DNA of 64,000 nt from Liolophura sinensis. Its lineage: Eukaryota; Mollusca; Polyplacophora; Chitonida; Chitonidae. The position numbers and the translations under genes were made by a program. Where the stretch lies: contig NC_088295.1 in NCBI RefSeq assembly GCF_032854445.1, positions 54,479,249 to 54,543,248 on the forward strand. The letters run 5' to 3'. Below, piece after piece: positions 47,661-61,200 of this stretch (within the stretch, counting starts at the first letter, position 1; each line of letters starts with the position of its first letter). Below the pieces are notes generated by a model that saw only the letters and a list, made by a program, of their open reading frames with translations, made no database searches and was not told the origin of the DNA.

Positions 47661-47780
47661 GGTCATTGTGAAGTGTTTTATACATTATAGAGTGGTATTG
47701 TATTCGTCCATGTTGTGTTGGAAGTCTGAATGGGTTTGTACAATACCACTCCATAATGTGCAAAACACTTTACAATAACG
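47661..47780. repeat. Foldback (inverted repeat), arms about 42 bp
   Basis: The left arm 47661-47702 (core AAGTGTTTTATACATTATAG) and right arm 47739-47780 are reverse complements, with only a few mismatches over about 42 bases. The loop is about 36 nt. It looks like a small foldback or MITE-type element. Confidence 0.8.
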
Positions 47781-47984
47781 TCATATGATCAAATACAATA
47801 AGCACCTAATTTCCTGATGAACGCTATCAATATGATAGAATAGAAGAGTGGTTTTATGTCACATGCCTACCTGTACATGTAGCCATGACTACAACTGTCA
47901 TCACAGTGTAAGCAGTGCTGCTTCAGTGAGCGAATGATGCCTTGTCATCAAATTCTACCCAGACTGATGGACCAGTTCTTCCTT

Positions 47985-48110
47985 TGTTTCATTTATTTAT
48001 GCGACGATGTCAAGTATTATGTTGGGAGGAAATTGGGCAGAGCCATGGGGGAAGCAACGACCATCGGCAGGTTGCTGGCAAACCTTCCCACGTACGACCT
48101 TCTTGGCTTG
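47985..48110 (-). mobile_element. tRNA-derived SINE fragment
   Basis: TTCATTTATTTATGCGACG, GTTGGGAGGAAATTGGGCAG and GACCATCGGCAGGTTGCTGG match the SINE body in reverse. Both ends are eroded. Confidence 0.75.
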
Positions 48111-49384
48111 CCTGCATTCATGTATATGTGCAATGTGTGTATATATGGATATAGGTACATCCATGGAAGGTAAACAGTGGACAGTGCTATACACCTTACC
48201 AGCTACCTGAAAACTTGCCCTTAATGTAGCTCACTAGATTTAACTTGTAACACTCAGATTTTTATGAAGTGATAGCATTTGTTGTGGGAACAAGTAATAT
48301 CAAACAAAAAAACTGGGGCAATCGAAATACTTTTTGTGGAAGGAACAGTAAAAAGGCCATTGCATTTGTCTGTTTACTCCTGCAGGCTATACATGACTTC
48401 TACTGCTGAGTTATAACTCAGATATATGTATAGATTTTGCTACACTTCTAATATAAAAGACTTTTTAAAAATAGTGGGAAAGAATCATATATCGAATAAA
48501 AAGTGGGGGTCACGGAACTAAATTCAGTGTAAAATAACTTTATGTGAGTGCAATGGTATACCTACAGAAGTGGTACATCATTTTAGTGATGAAGAGCATT
48601 CCACTGAAGTGTCAGCAGAGCAACATCAAAGTGAGCAGAGCACACAACAGATGTAACAGAAAGAAGTGGTAGATTTAAACAGTAGCGAGCTACCTTAAAT
48701 TTGAAGACAAATCATTGTTGCTTTTAACCTGTTCTCTTCCAAGAAGAAAAAAAAATCTTGTCACTCATGGAACACTCCACAAGCATGCATGGTCCTTTAC
48801 TTACACGAATAACATTACCGGCTAAGGTTATTTGTAATTACTTCTGATGCAATGACTGGAGTTGTTATTAATATACATAAAGCTAGGACACAACTGTTCC
48901 AGGCTTATCCATTACAGTGCATGCATCTCTCTCTACATTCACTTTACATCACTGCCTGCACTAGCAAATTTTGTACGGATACCTTGAACAAAGCCGAGGT
49001 CACTATGTTCACGGTGACGAGGCAGGAAGTGTTGATAGAAATCACAAAATCTCTAAAGTAATAATACTTAAAACTCATGCACTCGCTTTATCTAAAGTAC
49101 GCACAACATGATTGTATCCAACATCTAAAACAATTTTATTGCTGAATGTTTACTAAATAACTTCGTGCGAAAACACCAGTGGTGAGGCTTAGCATAAAGA
49201 AGCTATTTACGTACATTGCTCAGGCTCCAACAGTCAAGCTCGTCTAGTGGTGGCAGTGAAGTAAAGTGGGCATAGGAAGCGGTGTGAGGAGTATGTGTTC
49301 CACGCGATACAAGATTTGCTTCCCCTCATACAGGGTTATGAAATCCTCATTGGGGATTGCACTGCAAAATAACTGATACTTTTC
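48111..49384. other. Intergenic DNA between SAXO4 and the lipase gene
   Basis: Only short open frames, no recognisable gene. The two flanking genes converge here. Confidence 0.35.
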
Positions 49385-49467
49385 TAAACACCGTGCTCAA
49401 GAGCTTTTCACTTTATATGATGGCAAGCAGGTTTATGGGAATTCCTGGAGAAAACCACTGACCTTTG

Positions 49468-49506
<39 letters not shown>
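49385..49506. repeat. Second-family repeat fragment with (TA)n microsatellite
   Basis: CTTTATATGATGGCAAGCAGG and AAACCACTGACCTTTGTCTG belong to the second dispersed family. They are followed by an uninterrupted TA run at about 49473-49504. Confidence 0.75.
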
Positions 49507-49507
<1 letters not shown>

Positions 49508-51785
49508 GATATATAACTATCTCCTATTTTCTTCCATAATTACTTTCATGATCAAATGGACACTGTTTAACCGGTACTCTAAATCCTCAACTAAGTTCAC
49601 CAGTGAAGTATAACTTTAAATGGAAAAACACACGGTACCATTTTGAAGATTAGAATTCAATGGTCAAGACAGTGGCACTTCGGGGACTGGGAAAAACTTA
49701 TGCATGTACTGTATAAAGCAAAGCTAAATGAAAGCCAAAGTGCTGCTTGAGAAAAACAGTTTATTTAAAAAATATCTATCACAAAATTGGAACAGAATGA
49801 GAGTAGACGGATGATGAACCAAGAAAACGTGAGGTACTGTACATTGTAAAATCAGACTTCAGATATCAATCATGAAGAGGAGACACTACACACTAGTAAC
49901 AACACATCTATTTAAAGACTGATCAGCTATACAACAATTACAGAACACAGCCCTGTCCCAGCACAAAGCCATTATAGGCTGAGTGGACCAGAACTACCAT
50001 CAGTCACACAGGAAAGAATTAACAAGGACTTAAACAAAACAAAAAAAAAGAATATATTTCTTGCTGTTCATGGAAAATGGTGTTTCCATTTGAGCAAATT
50101 CAAATACAGCTTATGAAATAATAATTACTGTTAGCCTGAGTCCACCGGAGAGTTGTATATAGATCGCCATATCTCAGATTTTGGCCAATCATCTTGCCTC
50201 ACTTTCAGTCTTCCAGGTGATTGCTAAATATTTTAGCCCCTTTGATTAACACAGAGCCACAGAGAGCTTAGCCGCATTTGAGATAACCCACTGGCACCAT
50301 GGCTGCTCCCACGACTTTTTTTTTAGAGATACGGTAGAATTTGAACGAGTTTATCTCACTTGTGATATCCAATTATTTGGGACTATCAACAGTATCCTTA
50401 TTTTAGCCACAAATATTTCCGACTCATGGCAGTTGTTACCACTGTTTTCTTTTCATTTGAAGACCTATGTTGCCACAGCAGTCACTATCAACTTACCCTT
50501 TGACTGCTTCGTGGAACTGGGCTCAGTTCATGTGCAGGATATAACAAATGTTTGACACTTAAAATATATATATATATTTTTTTGGCCGTCAGAAAATTTT
50601 CAGTATATATCCAGATTATTCCAGTCTACATTGGGTAAATATACTCAAAAGATATATATGTGATTTTATTCAATGTAATTCATGGGGAGTGTAACAGTGA
50701 ATAATGCAAGAGAAGAGCGAGTTTTCAGTTTAGTATTCAGTACATGTGTGTCAATGAATGGTCTAGAAGATTTACTGAGAATTTGTGTATAAAAAATCTT
50801 AAAACAAAGCTCATCATGCACATTGTAACAATTTGATGCCAAAATTTCATCTGATTATTCAAATCTGGCTTTTTTGATAAGATGAACATATTAAAACAAA
50901 ATATTTTGTTTTCATAACTTTGAGGGAAGGTAATAAAAATCAACAGATCTTCACATATGAAAATAAGATTACAGTTATCTGACCTTCTATAATATAAATG
51001 TTTGAGTATTTCTTACTAAAACAAACTGAACTGTGGACCAGCATAGATTCTGGCTTGATATCAATCCTAAAGATTCAAAATACCATTTTTACTTTAAACT
51101 GCAAGACCAAAGTGACAAATGAGGTCAGCCGCAGTTCCGTGTAAACTCAAAGGCAGAAACTCATACTTAGTTATTGTACACCATTCCTAACATGTTTTCT
51201 TATTTCAATTTTTTTGAGATTCTGAGCTAAATTATAAACTTAAAAAAATGTATATAAGATCAATGTAAGACTGAGATATTATCAGGTCATGGTTATTAGT
51301 CAGCAAATTATACCCTATTTCTGTTACCATTTTTAGTCCATAACAGCATTTTTTTTAAAAAGTGTGGTAGTTTTCTTATTTGATTTTCAAGACAAGGCTA
51401 AAAAATTATTTGCTGTGTTGAAACTATGTTTCAGAACAAAAACTTAGACATGCCTGTAAAGACAGCCCATAACTGTATCAATAACAGAGAACATAACATG
51501 AAATCAAGCTGAAAACTGTGTTGTCACAAAGGAGCACAATCTTTACACACGCGCAAGAACTAACCATAAATCTTACCAAATGTTCACAGAAAAGTTAAAA
51601 AACAAAACAAAACAAAAACATGTAAGAAAAAACTTGTGTGAAAAGAAAGAAACAAATAAATTCACCGGTACCTCAGAAAAGTGCTTCAGAGAAAGTAAAC
51701 CTAGTCACACATGTAAGCCAAAAAACAAAGCGCAATATAAATGTAAATTAACAGAAATATAAAAGGGCATAAAGACATCCTATAA

Positions 51786-51876
51786 CCCTCAAAATTCAGT
51801 AAACAATACCACTCAAAATTCAGTAAACAATACCACTCAAAATTCAGTAAACAATACCACTCAAAATTCAGTAAAT
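51786..51876 (+). repeat. 24-bp tandem repeat, about 3.5 copies
   Basis: AAAATTCAGTAAACAATACC followed by ACTC repeats at about 51790, 51814, 51838 and (partial) 51862. Confidence 0.88.
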
Positions 51877-52204
51877 GCTAACAGCACTTTTAATTCTAAG
51901 GTACAGCTGCCTCAGCCAGCCATGACAGTTCGAATATGGAAGTGATCTAATTGCAGAGATTCTGAAGAAGTTACGGACAAGTATTATCAGGTTTACACTT
52001 GATGATTTGTGTATCTTATAACATCCATTCTTCATTAATATTTAAATAAATTTATTCACTTATAATAAACATTAAAATGGGTGTTTAAAAAGAATGCATA
52101 AATAACGAAGTGATTTTCTGCAAAGATATAGCTTCATGTGTAAGCTGAGGTAACCTCTTCAGACCATATACTATGTGTACATAACACAACAACACTGTAC
52201 TGAA

Positions 52205-52282
52205 AAACTGAAATTCAGCACGAATATATATCTATATATATATATATGTATATATATATATACACACATGTACATGTATATA
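52205..52282. repeat. TA-rich microsatellite
   Basis: Alternating TA and TCTA/TGTA runs, ending in a TACACACATGTACATG stretch. Confidence 0.75.
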
Positions 52283-55268
52283 CTCTACCACATCAATGAG
52301 AACCAACTTATTTAAAAATTCTTAACATCAACACTATTGATAACTGAAAATATTCATAAAATTACAGCATAGTGCATTTTAATATATCTATAACAATTTA
52401 TAAAATAACAGAAGCTTTGCAATGTCAGAAAAATATCTGCTGTGTTGATATTAACTTCTGGAGTTAGTAATGCGATGATGTAAACATAATTCTAAAAAGC
52501 AAAAACGATAGTTATTATCCAAACAATTAACAGCACTCAGACTCTACACTGGAATGTGATTTTAACCGGGTCATAACAGCAATAATAAAGAATAAAATGA
52601 GCTCAAACCATTCATCATTGACAAGAATTATTTCAACAAAATTAAGTATCTTAAGTACTGGTACAGCCTGTAAAAAAATGTCCAAGTATTAGAACGGCAA
52701 ACAACATACAAATTACTCCAAAAATTAATGTCAAAAATAAAATAATTTAACTTTCTCTAAGAACTCCACAATCGACACATAAATTTCATCACAACAGAGC
52801 ACTCAATGAAGTTAAATTGAAGCTTTCTAAATGTATATGTGAATTTTGTAGTTGCTCCGTAAAATTCATGGCACAAATGATTGCCACAGCTATGTGGAGG
52901 AATAAGGCTGAAGTTAAATACAGTACATAATATTGCACTCAAAAAAAGAAAATACAAATATTTGCTTAGAAAGAATTGAACTAAAAAGTCCTTGTCAAAA
53001 TGTAGAACTAGTAACATAAAATTCACGAATAAATCATGAAGATGAAATTAACCAAAATCATCAACGAAGAATATAATTTTTTATGTTATTATAATTTTTA
53101 AAACAAATGGACTTAAGACAAGCGGAAAAAATAATTTTATGAAGTCCGCTCCATAGGATTTGCTGGTAAGTAAGAGACAAGATAGAGGCGGATTTCATAA
53201 AGTATAATTTGTCAAAATTTTCGTTATTATACATAATGTATGGCCCGTAAAAGTTGAAACCATCAGAGCTTTATCTTACCTTTACAACTGATTCATCTTC
53301 TGTGTCACCTAAATCTAGTAAAGAATATTCAACAGTCACCAATCAAGCTGCTTGTTCTGTTCGTCAAATGTTTTTACAGATTTTAGAGGGGGTGAGGGAG
53401 GGGTTGAAAATGATTACCCAATGCTTTCATTAATGCCATGAAAAAAAAAAAAAAAAAAAAAAAAGAATGACTGCTTCAGTACAAATGCCTTAAGACATAT
53501 GGTATCAATAATGGAAAATATACTGATAAATGGATGTTGTAAATGCATGTATTTATATTAAAATGCTGAGCTCATTTGTTCAAAAGTGTATTTAATTTAA
53601 GACTTAATCCCTGTATTAACTTCAGTCCAGACTTAAGTGTCATTTACAGGTACTTTGTGTTAGGATGAGACTGACACACTTTTGAACAATTGACCCAAAA
53701 CGTCTATTTATTAGATTCTCTACAAACATTGGCTTTAAGTTATACTGAGATATCAAAATAATAATGAAATTCAATATGACAGATTTCTATCCAGATATTT
53801 TGTGGTCAGTAAAAACGTTGTTAGATTTTTTCCACTTCAGCAGAATTTCATTCAAGTACAGTATTAACAAAACTTACAAAGAACATCAACGCTAGGGGGG
53901 CGGCTGAAAAACTTTCACAACATTACAAATATACAACTATACTCTGGGCTCCTCATATCATTTTAAAATAATAATAATAAATCTATTTTTCCTCTATCAA
54001 TACCACAGTTCACTGGAATAGTTAACTATCACATATAACAGCAATTACAACAACTAAGAACTGAGAAACACTTGTAACGCTGCCCTAGAAATAAGCACTC
54101 ACGACGTTCAAAACAAATGATCTGAATTTTATACACACCCCTCCATAAAGCTCAATGGAAAAAAAGGAACCCAATTCAGAGGGTTCCCACGTAAAATCCT
54201 TTGGCATTATATGTAAATAACAAACTTATTATAGCCCTGCCTTCTTAAAACATGCTCAATGCGCTAGTAGTCAGCATTTCTAGTCATGTCTTCATCTTTT
54301 TAAGACAAGCTCAACAGTGATGTACTCCTGCGTTTCAATGCGCATAATATCAGTAGTTTACCTCACCCTAGTTAGTACAGCTGGAAATAACCCCAATCAT
54401 TCTTCCGACATATTCTAACATAATGTATTTCTCCTATAAAAAACTTGCCCAAAAATGACATTTTTTATGGGGCAGACCATCGGTCCTCAAACTTATATTA
54501 TTCTGGTAGTAGGATACCATTTTACCTTCTAAACATATCTCAAAGCAGTTTTTAAAGATTAACAGAACTCTCAGGCCAAATGAGTGACTTAGTCATGGGC
54601 GAAACTTTAGGTCAAATATCTGAATCTATCTGTAAAACTCAAAGAGCTACAACAGAACACCACTTATTGCTGTTAGTTTAAGTACTTGTAATGTAAACAG
54701 GACTCCAAACAAACCCTATACCTACTTACAAGAGCAGACATTTACAAATTTTGCATACAAAACCAGTTACATGTAGTACATGTACACACCAAAAACACAA
54801 CACGATAAAGTGATAAATATACATGTATGTACACCAGCGACAAGAGTACACATTTACATGGTGAAATGGTACACCAAATGATAAAAGTTACATTTAGCAA
54901 ATGAGAGCTGCAGGGATCAGCTTCATGAAGTGTCCATAAATCAGTCAATTGTTTTTAATTCTGTATTTTTCTATTTTTTTCTCCAGTCAAACAGAGTGTT
55001 TTCCCAAAAAACTGAAGTCAACCCCACATAGAACTTAAGGCTCAGTGAAGGAGAACCCTTCGCTTGGGATTTAAAAAAAAACAACAAAAACACAAAAAAA
55101 ATTAGGAAGTTTCGTGAAACTGCGCCCTGTTCAACTCTCTTGTGACTTAGACTGACACATCTCTGACATGAGTTTAAGAGCTGAGTTTCAGCATCTTATT
55201 AACTTTGCAGGACCTAAGGACAGGTCAATGTCGGGACGATCTTGTGACACATTATCACTTTTTTTGTG

Positions 55269-58200
55269 TTAAACATCCGTTTGTTGTAGCGGTAAAGGAA
55301 ACTCAAACACTTCATCAGAGTGAGCTGACAGTCGTTTATCATAGTCTTCTTCTGGGGAACTTGTTTGATTTGACGGCACTGGAGTACAATGTGTGGCGCA
55401 AATTCGCGCCCTACGGTTGGGGGAAGTTGGGCACCCATCTACCCCAGAATCTAAAGTTTGTCCTGGGTGTGGCTGTCCCTCACAAGGGCTCAAGCTATGT
55501 CTATCAGGTGGGTGGTAGGCCCCGTGTGGGTAGCCCCTTCCCGCAGGTGAGTAGTAACCAATGTACTGGGCATATTCATGCTGGCTGCACTCTACAGGGG
55601 AATGTCGCTGATAATACCCTAATGACGATGCACGGCCCGAGTCCGGTGACACATCACTGTCTCCGTGAGACGCTTTTTCATCCACTGTTAATGTCAGTTT
55701 GCATTTATCCTGTTCTGGTTCAACTTCCGTTGTGGTCACCTTAGTTGTTTCACAAATATCATCCTGGGATAAACTAGTCTCCAGGAATGGCGTCACTTTT
55801 GGAGGACTGACTTCTTGCCAGCCACGACGGTTTGGTATGTTCTCGCTGACGGGAGCAATTTTTACTTCCCTTTTTTCATGGATGTTTTCCAACGATGCAT
55901 CATGTTGTCTCTCCGCACTGAACCGCACCCCTCTACTTCTCTCTGTCAGGCTGCTTTTCAGTTGCCTCTTTGGAGGGGCGTGGCTGGTAATGGGTTTATT
56001 TGTGTCTTGTGGAGACTGTGCTATGCGGTCCAGACGTGGAAACTCGCTTGCGAGTCTGTACTGGCTATCTCTCAGGCTACACGATCGACTGACAAAGGAC
56101 GCAAGACTGGACGTTTCAGACAAGGCTTCAGGACTAGCCAACGGGGCGGGTTCTCTTTCTACTTCTGTATTCTGGAGAGGATTTGACCAGCCCGTGCCTA
56201 AATCTAGACTGAAATTCGGTCCTGCTCTGATACAACTGGGATCTAGTGGGTGCGCGCCCAATGGTATCTCACACGTGTTGTTGTAGTTCTCGTTCTGCAC
56301 AATCAGGTCATTCCAGGTGACACAGTTATTGGGTGATACCTGTTCTTGATACCCCGGGGAATCTAGACCGAGAGTTGTGTTGTTAAGGGAGTCCTTATCA
56401 AGGTTACTATTGGCAAAACTGGTCTCCAGGAAAAGTTTTTGGTGAGATTCACTGCCTATAGAAGATACCGGACTAGACTGCTCCAGTAACGCCTTCCTCT
56501 CTGCCTCGGACAGAATACGTGTGGGCTTAGCAGGACCCACGTTGATCAGCACCTGAATAAAGACATATCCTATAGTAGAGAACATGTAATTGACTGGCAG
56601 ATTTCCAACGACTCATTTCTTACAGATCAGGATGGAAGGGGAATCACATGTGACTGTAAAGAAAGCCATAATAACTATCCAATGTAAATTTACGTAAGGT
56701 TTCCTGACTAGATCAATACTCCCATCTTTACAAGGCATTTACACATCAGATTCAGTGCACAGACAATGGCCAACTCTTGCACTTCCTCTTAAATGTGGAC
56801 AATTAAGCAAAGAATACAAAAATGCACTAAGTATGGCCTTTGGGAGGTGGTTTTCGAATTTTGACTGTTTTTGTTCCCTTGGCTGGTTTTAATGGACTCC
56901 ATATTTCTTCCCAATCATTAATTCTTTTAGAGTCTTTGGTCTGATTCAATTACATTAGAATGGAAAGAGCTCTGCTATGTTCCAACACATATAAACAGGA
57001 GCCAGTGTCAAGATATCTGGACTAGGTTAGGGCAATCTACCTAAGGTAACAAGCAACTTTAAGACATGGCATCAAGGATTACTTACCTATCTCTCTACAT
57101 GTTAGTTATCAGACTGGCAAAACTTGAAAACTTCCAGATCTCATGATTAGAATTAATCAATGAAGAAATGGCACCAGTTTGGAAATATTTCTATTACTGT
57201 GCAATAGGACTGTCAATTACAGAGATACTAGGATCATCAACCAGACCTCCCTTAATATCTTCTATAAGATAGATTCAACCACAAGACCAATTAGCTGGGC
57301 TAACAATATAAACATGTACTATGTTCAAGGATTAAGCGAAAGAATGTTATCCAATACCTTCTGAAGAGCCTCCAGCACATTGTCTGGCATGTGGTCGTTG
57401 ATCATGGTAGGGGAGATAAGCACTTCGCCAAAGTCGGCATTATCCGCCCAGATTGCCTGGTACACAGGTTCCTCTCCTCCACACAACTTCCTGCAACAAA
57501 ATAACACATTTTGATCATTTTCTTTTATCTTCTATTAATATTTTATGCCAAACTGAAAAAGAAGTTCACTGCAGTGTAATTGCAGTTAGGTTGTTCATAT
57601 GTGAAGCAAACTCTCCTAACTTGCCAGGTATTACACAAATTATCAAATTATTATTACTCTAAACCCATAATAGTTTGTACTAACATTTAATACAAACATC
57701 ACATGTTTTAGCAGCAATGACAGAGATATTTCAAAACAAAAATTTATGATTTTTCACGACCACATCTGACAAAATTCATGACTTAGACATAATCAAAATT
57801 TGTTACTGTACACCAATATAAACAGAAATACACTGACTGCTCATGCCGTGTGTACGTCATGCTAGCACTAATAATGGTGCATATATGTACACTTATGATG
57901 CTTACAGCATAGAAAATTCAAGATTTTCTCAAGATTTTCAAAATCTCATGACTGATATTTATTCATCCCCAGTTTCCTCCCTGTTTCATCTGCCCAGTTT
58001 CCTCCCACCATAATACTGGCTGCCGTCGTAGAAGTAAAATATTCTTGAGTACGGCGTAAAACACCAATCAAATAAATAAATAAATAAATAAGTAAATATT
58101 TATTCATCACCATTCTCGTTTTTTAATGAATGTAGTAACACTGAGTTAATTTATTCTTTTCTCTTTGGTTTGCAGCTTAATCACAAAAAATCACTGACCT

Positions 58201-61200
58201 GTGCTGCAGGTACTTAATATATGGGGAGAGAGACTATTAACAGTAAAGCGCTCTATCTTACCGATCACTCTTCGGGTGGCTTCTAACGACATGTATTATT
58301 TTGCCAGGAGGGAAGAGGGGTTTGTGGGCGGAAAGCCCTATGGCTGAATCGACCGGATGAGCCGTTACATCACGCTCCATCTTCTCCATTTCTATCTTCA
58401 TCTCGTACAGGTCCATGTTCTGACCCACATCATCCCCTTTACAACACACCAGCTTGGACGCGATGATCTTCCACTGTGACAGATGAGATGATGTTAAAGG
58501 AACAGAAAACACTACCGTGAAGTATACATGAAGTAGATGAAAGACCATTACACACTGTCCACAAAAATAGTTCGATATATTTTTTTTACGACTTTTTTTT
58601 TCAACCCAGTAAAATGCATTTGAAACTTTGGATTTTACGATGGAATTTTCTGACCATACTGGGACCAGTGACGTCACATCATGTTTTGTTTTTCTATTTA
58701 AAACACACAAACTGCAAGATTTCACCATTCTAAACGCACATACATATAGATCTATGAATGTCTTTACTAAATGGACCTTGAAAAGAACCCTGAAAGTTGA
58801 CCTAGATACTTCACAATTTCAAGCAAAAATATGGACATGATATCACTGATACCTCTAGGTCACCTCAGATCACTGTAGAATTTGATGTTTTAAATCCATT
58901 TCACATGCTGTGAAAAATGGTAAAAAAAAAAAAAAGACGAAAGTAGATTTTTTTCTAACATTTTTTTACCCTTTCTGTGGATAAATTCAGTTTCACATGC
59001 TTTGTTTTAAGCCATTTTAACAACTTGTAACTGTGTTTATCGGAAAAGCATAAGTTTCTGCACCAAGAGTGAAATTTTGTTATATTTATTTGCATCTTAA
59101 AATGCACATTTCACAGCCAAAATTTAGGTCATTTACTGTGAAGCCTTAAGTGCCAATTTTATCGGTTTTGATACAATCAAATACTGGAAAAAAATCTCAT
59201 GAAGAGAATACTTGGCTGAGATATTTCTATAATAATAAATAATGTAAAAATGAGACACAGTCTTACCTTTGGTTCAGTGCTCTGTTTGATCACATTAATC
59301 AGGTCTGATCTCAGACATTCCATCTGATGTAACCCTATCCTGAAAACCAAGACAAACCACTCATAAATTTAGGTGCTTACGATTCCTGGGTCCCATTTCA
59401 ATACACGACTAGCTCAAACAGTTTGACAGATACATAAAACACTTGCTTTTTATTTCTTAATATGGAGTATATGATATGTCCAAACAAATACAAGAACAAA
59501 AAAGCTTCTCAGCTTGCTACCTGAGGTGTACAAATGGCTTTAAACTACAGTTTTGGAAAGGCCCTAGCGTTCAGTCACAAGACTGGGTCAGATTTTTGCC
59601 ACAAGAGTTCAATTCAAGCTTGGAGATCTTTAGATCACTTACCTTGGAACAACATCTTTACCAACCACAACTGATGTAATAAAATGCTTGGTTTCTTCAA
59701 CACAGCTGGGACTTGAAAATGAGACACGAAAGATTCAAAATAATTAGAATAGTAACATGTGACAAAGTTAAAGAATTACACAAACTATGCATGCTATGTA
59801 TGCAATAAATGAGTTCTGTAGCTTTGTACTTTCTGTCAGTAAGCTTTGGCAATTGGTTTAACTGGACAAAGAATCCAGCAAGCTTGGATACAAAAGGATA
59901 TATTTATTTATTTATTTGTGTATTTATTGGTGTTTTACGATGTACTCAAGAATATTTCACTTATATAACAGCAGCCAGCATTATGCTGGGAGGAAAGCGG
60001 GCAGAGCGGGCAGGGGAAACTCACGACCATCCGCACGTTGCTGGAAGACATTCCCACTTACGGCCGGAGAGGAAGCCAGCATGAGCCGGACTTAAACTCA
60101 CAGCAAACGCATTGGTGAGAGGCTCCTGGGTCATTACGCTATACTAGCGCCCTAAACAACTGAGCCATGGAGGCCTTCCAAAAGGATACTTTTGACTTGA
60201 GATAAAGATCTCAAAGGATTACTACATGTGATCTGATTATACATGTTAATCAGATAATGAAACTACATGAACTGTGACAGGAACAGTGGCATGGACATCT
60301 GGATACTCTAAATGATTCTAGTGACACAGTAAACAATGAGATAGTATAAAGGTACACAGCTCTGGAATATAAACACTCGTTGCATATTTTCAAAATTTCA
60401 CTTTCATTAGACAAAACAGAATCTGAATAATTCACAAGCATGAAAATTAGAAATGATTTTTCTTGGTGTGATAAAAGGTTTACACATGGATTTCACACTG
60501 AATATCTTACCTGAGCAGGCCCCCTGGTGGTGAAAAGGCGTAACAGTGTATCTTGGGATATTCTTGTTTCAGCAGAATAGCGAGGATTGAAGCGGTGCCT
60601 GCTCCCAGTGAATGACCCACCAACACCAGACCGTAGTCAGGTGTGCCTTTACTCTACATAAATACGTAAAACATGACGTGTTACACATGCTTGTTATTCG
60701 AAACCATTATACATTTTTGTAGATATATATACACAAACAACTCACTTCCCATGTATTTATCTACTGTTTTACCATGTTGAAAATTTCACTAATACAGTGC
60801 TTATGAGATATACAGATAGAGGATGCAGTACAACAAGTTACCTGTTTATCAGATAAACAAAGGTATCATACATTTTAATAAACATGTAGACTTACAGGGT
60901 CTCGGGCAAAAGCATCTGGTAAAATGTTTTCCTGTTTCAATTTCTTCTGAATATAGACAGCAGCTTGTACCATTCCCTGTGGAAATTAAAACACAAATAC
61001 AGGCTACAGCTTGTACCATTCCCTGTGGAAATTAAAATACAAATACAGACTACAGCTTGTACCATCCATTGTGGAAATTAAAATACAAATACAGACTACA
61101 GCTTGAACATTTGCTGAGAAAATTACATCATAAATATAGACAGCAGATAGCACCATTCCCTTTGGAAATTAAAACACAAATACAGACTACAGCTTGTACC

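Larger units (their letters stand above)
49507..55268 (-). other. Downstream region / possible long 3' UTR of the diacylglycerol lipase gene
   Basis: AT-rich non-coding sequence below the lipase stop codon (55269-55271). It holds a 24-bp tandem repeat, TA-rich tracts near 52205-52280 and an A run at about 53437-53463. The poly(A) site could not be placed. Confidence 0.35.

Noticed and set aside
55699-56286. Long plus-strand open frames (195 and 123 aa)
   Set aside because: They are antisense to the lipase tail exon, whose frame is phase-linked to nine upstream exons.
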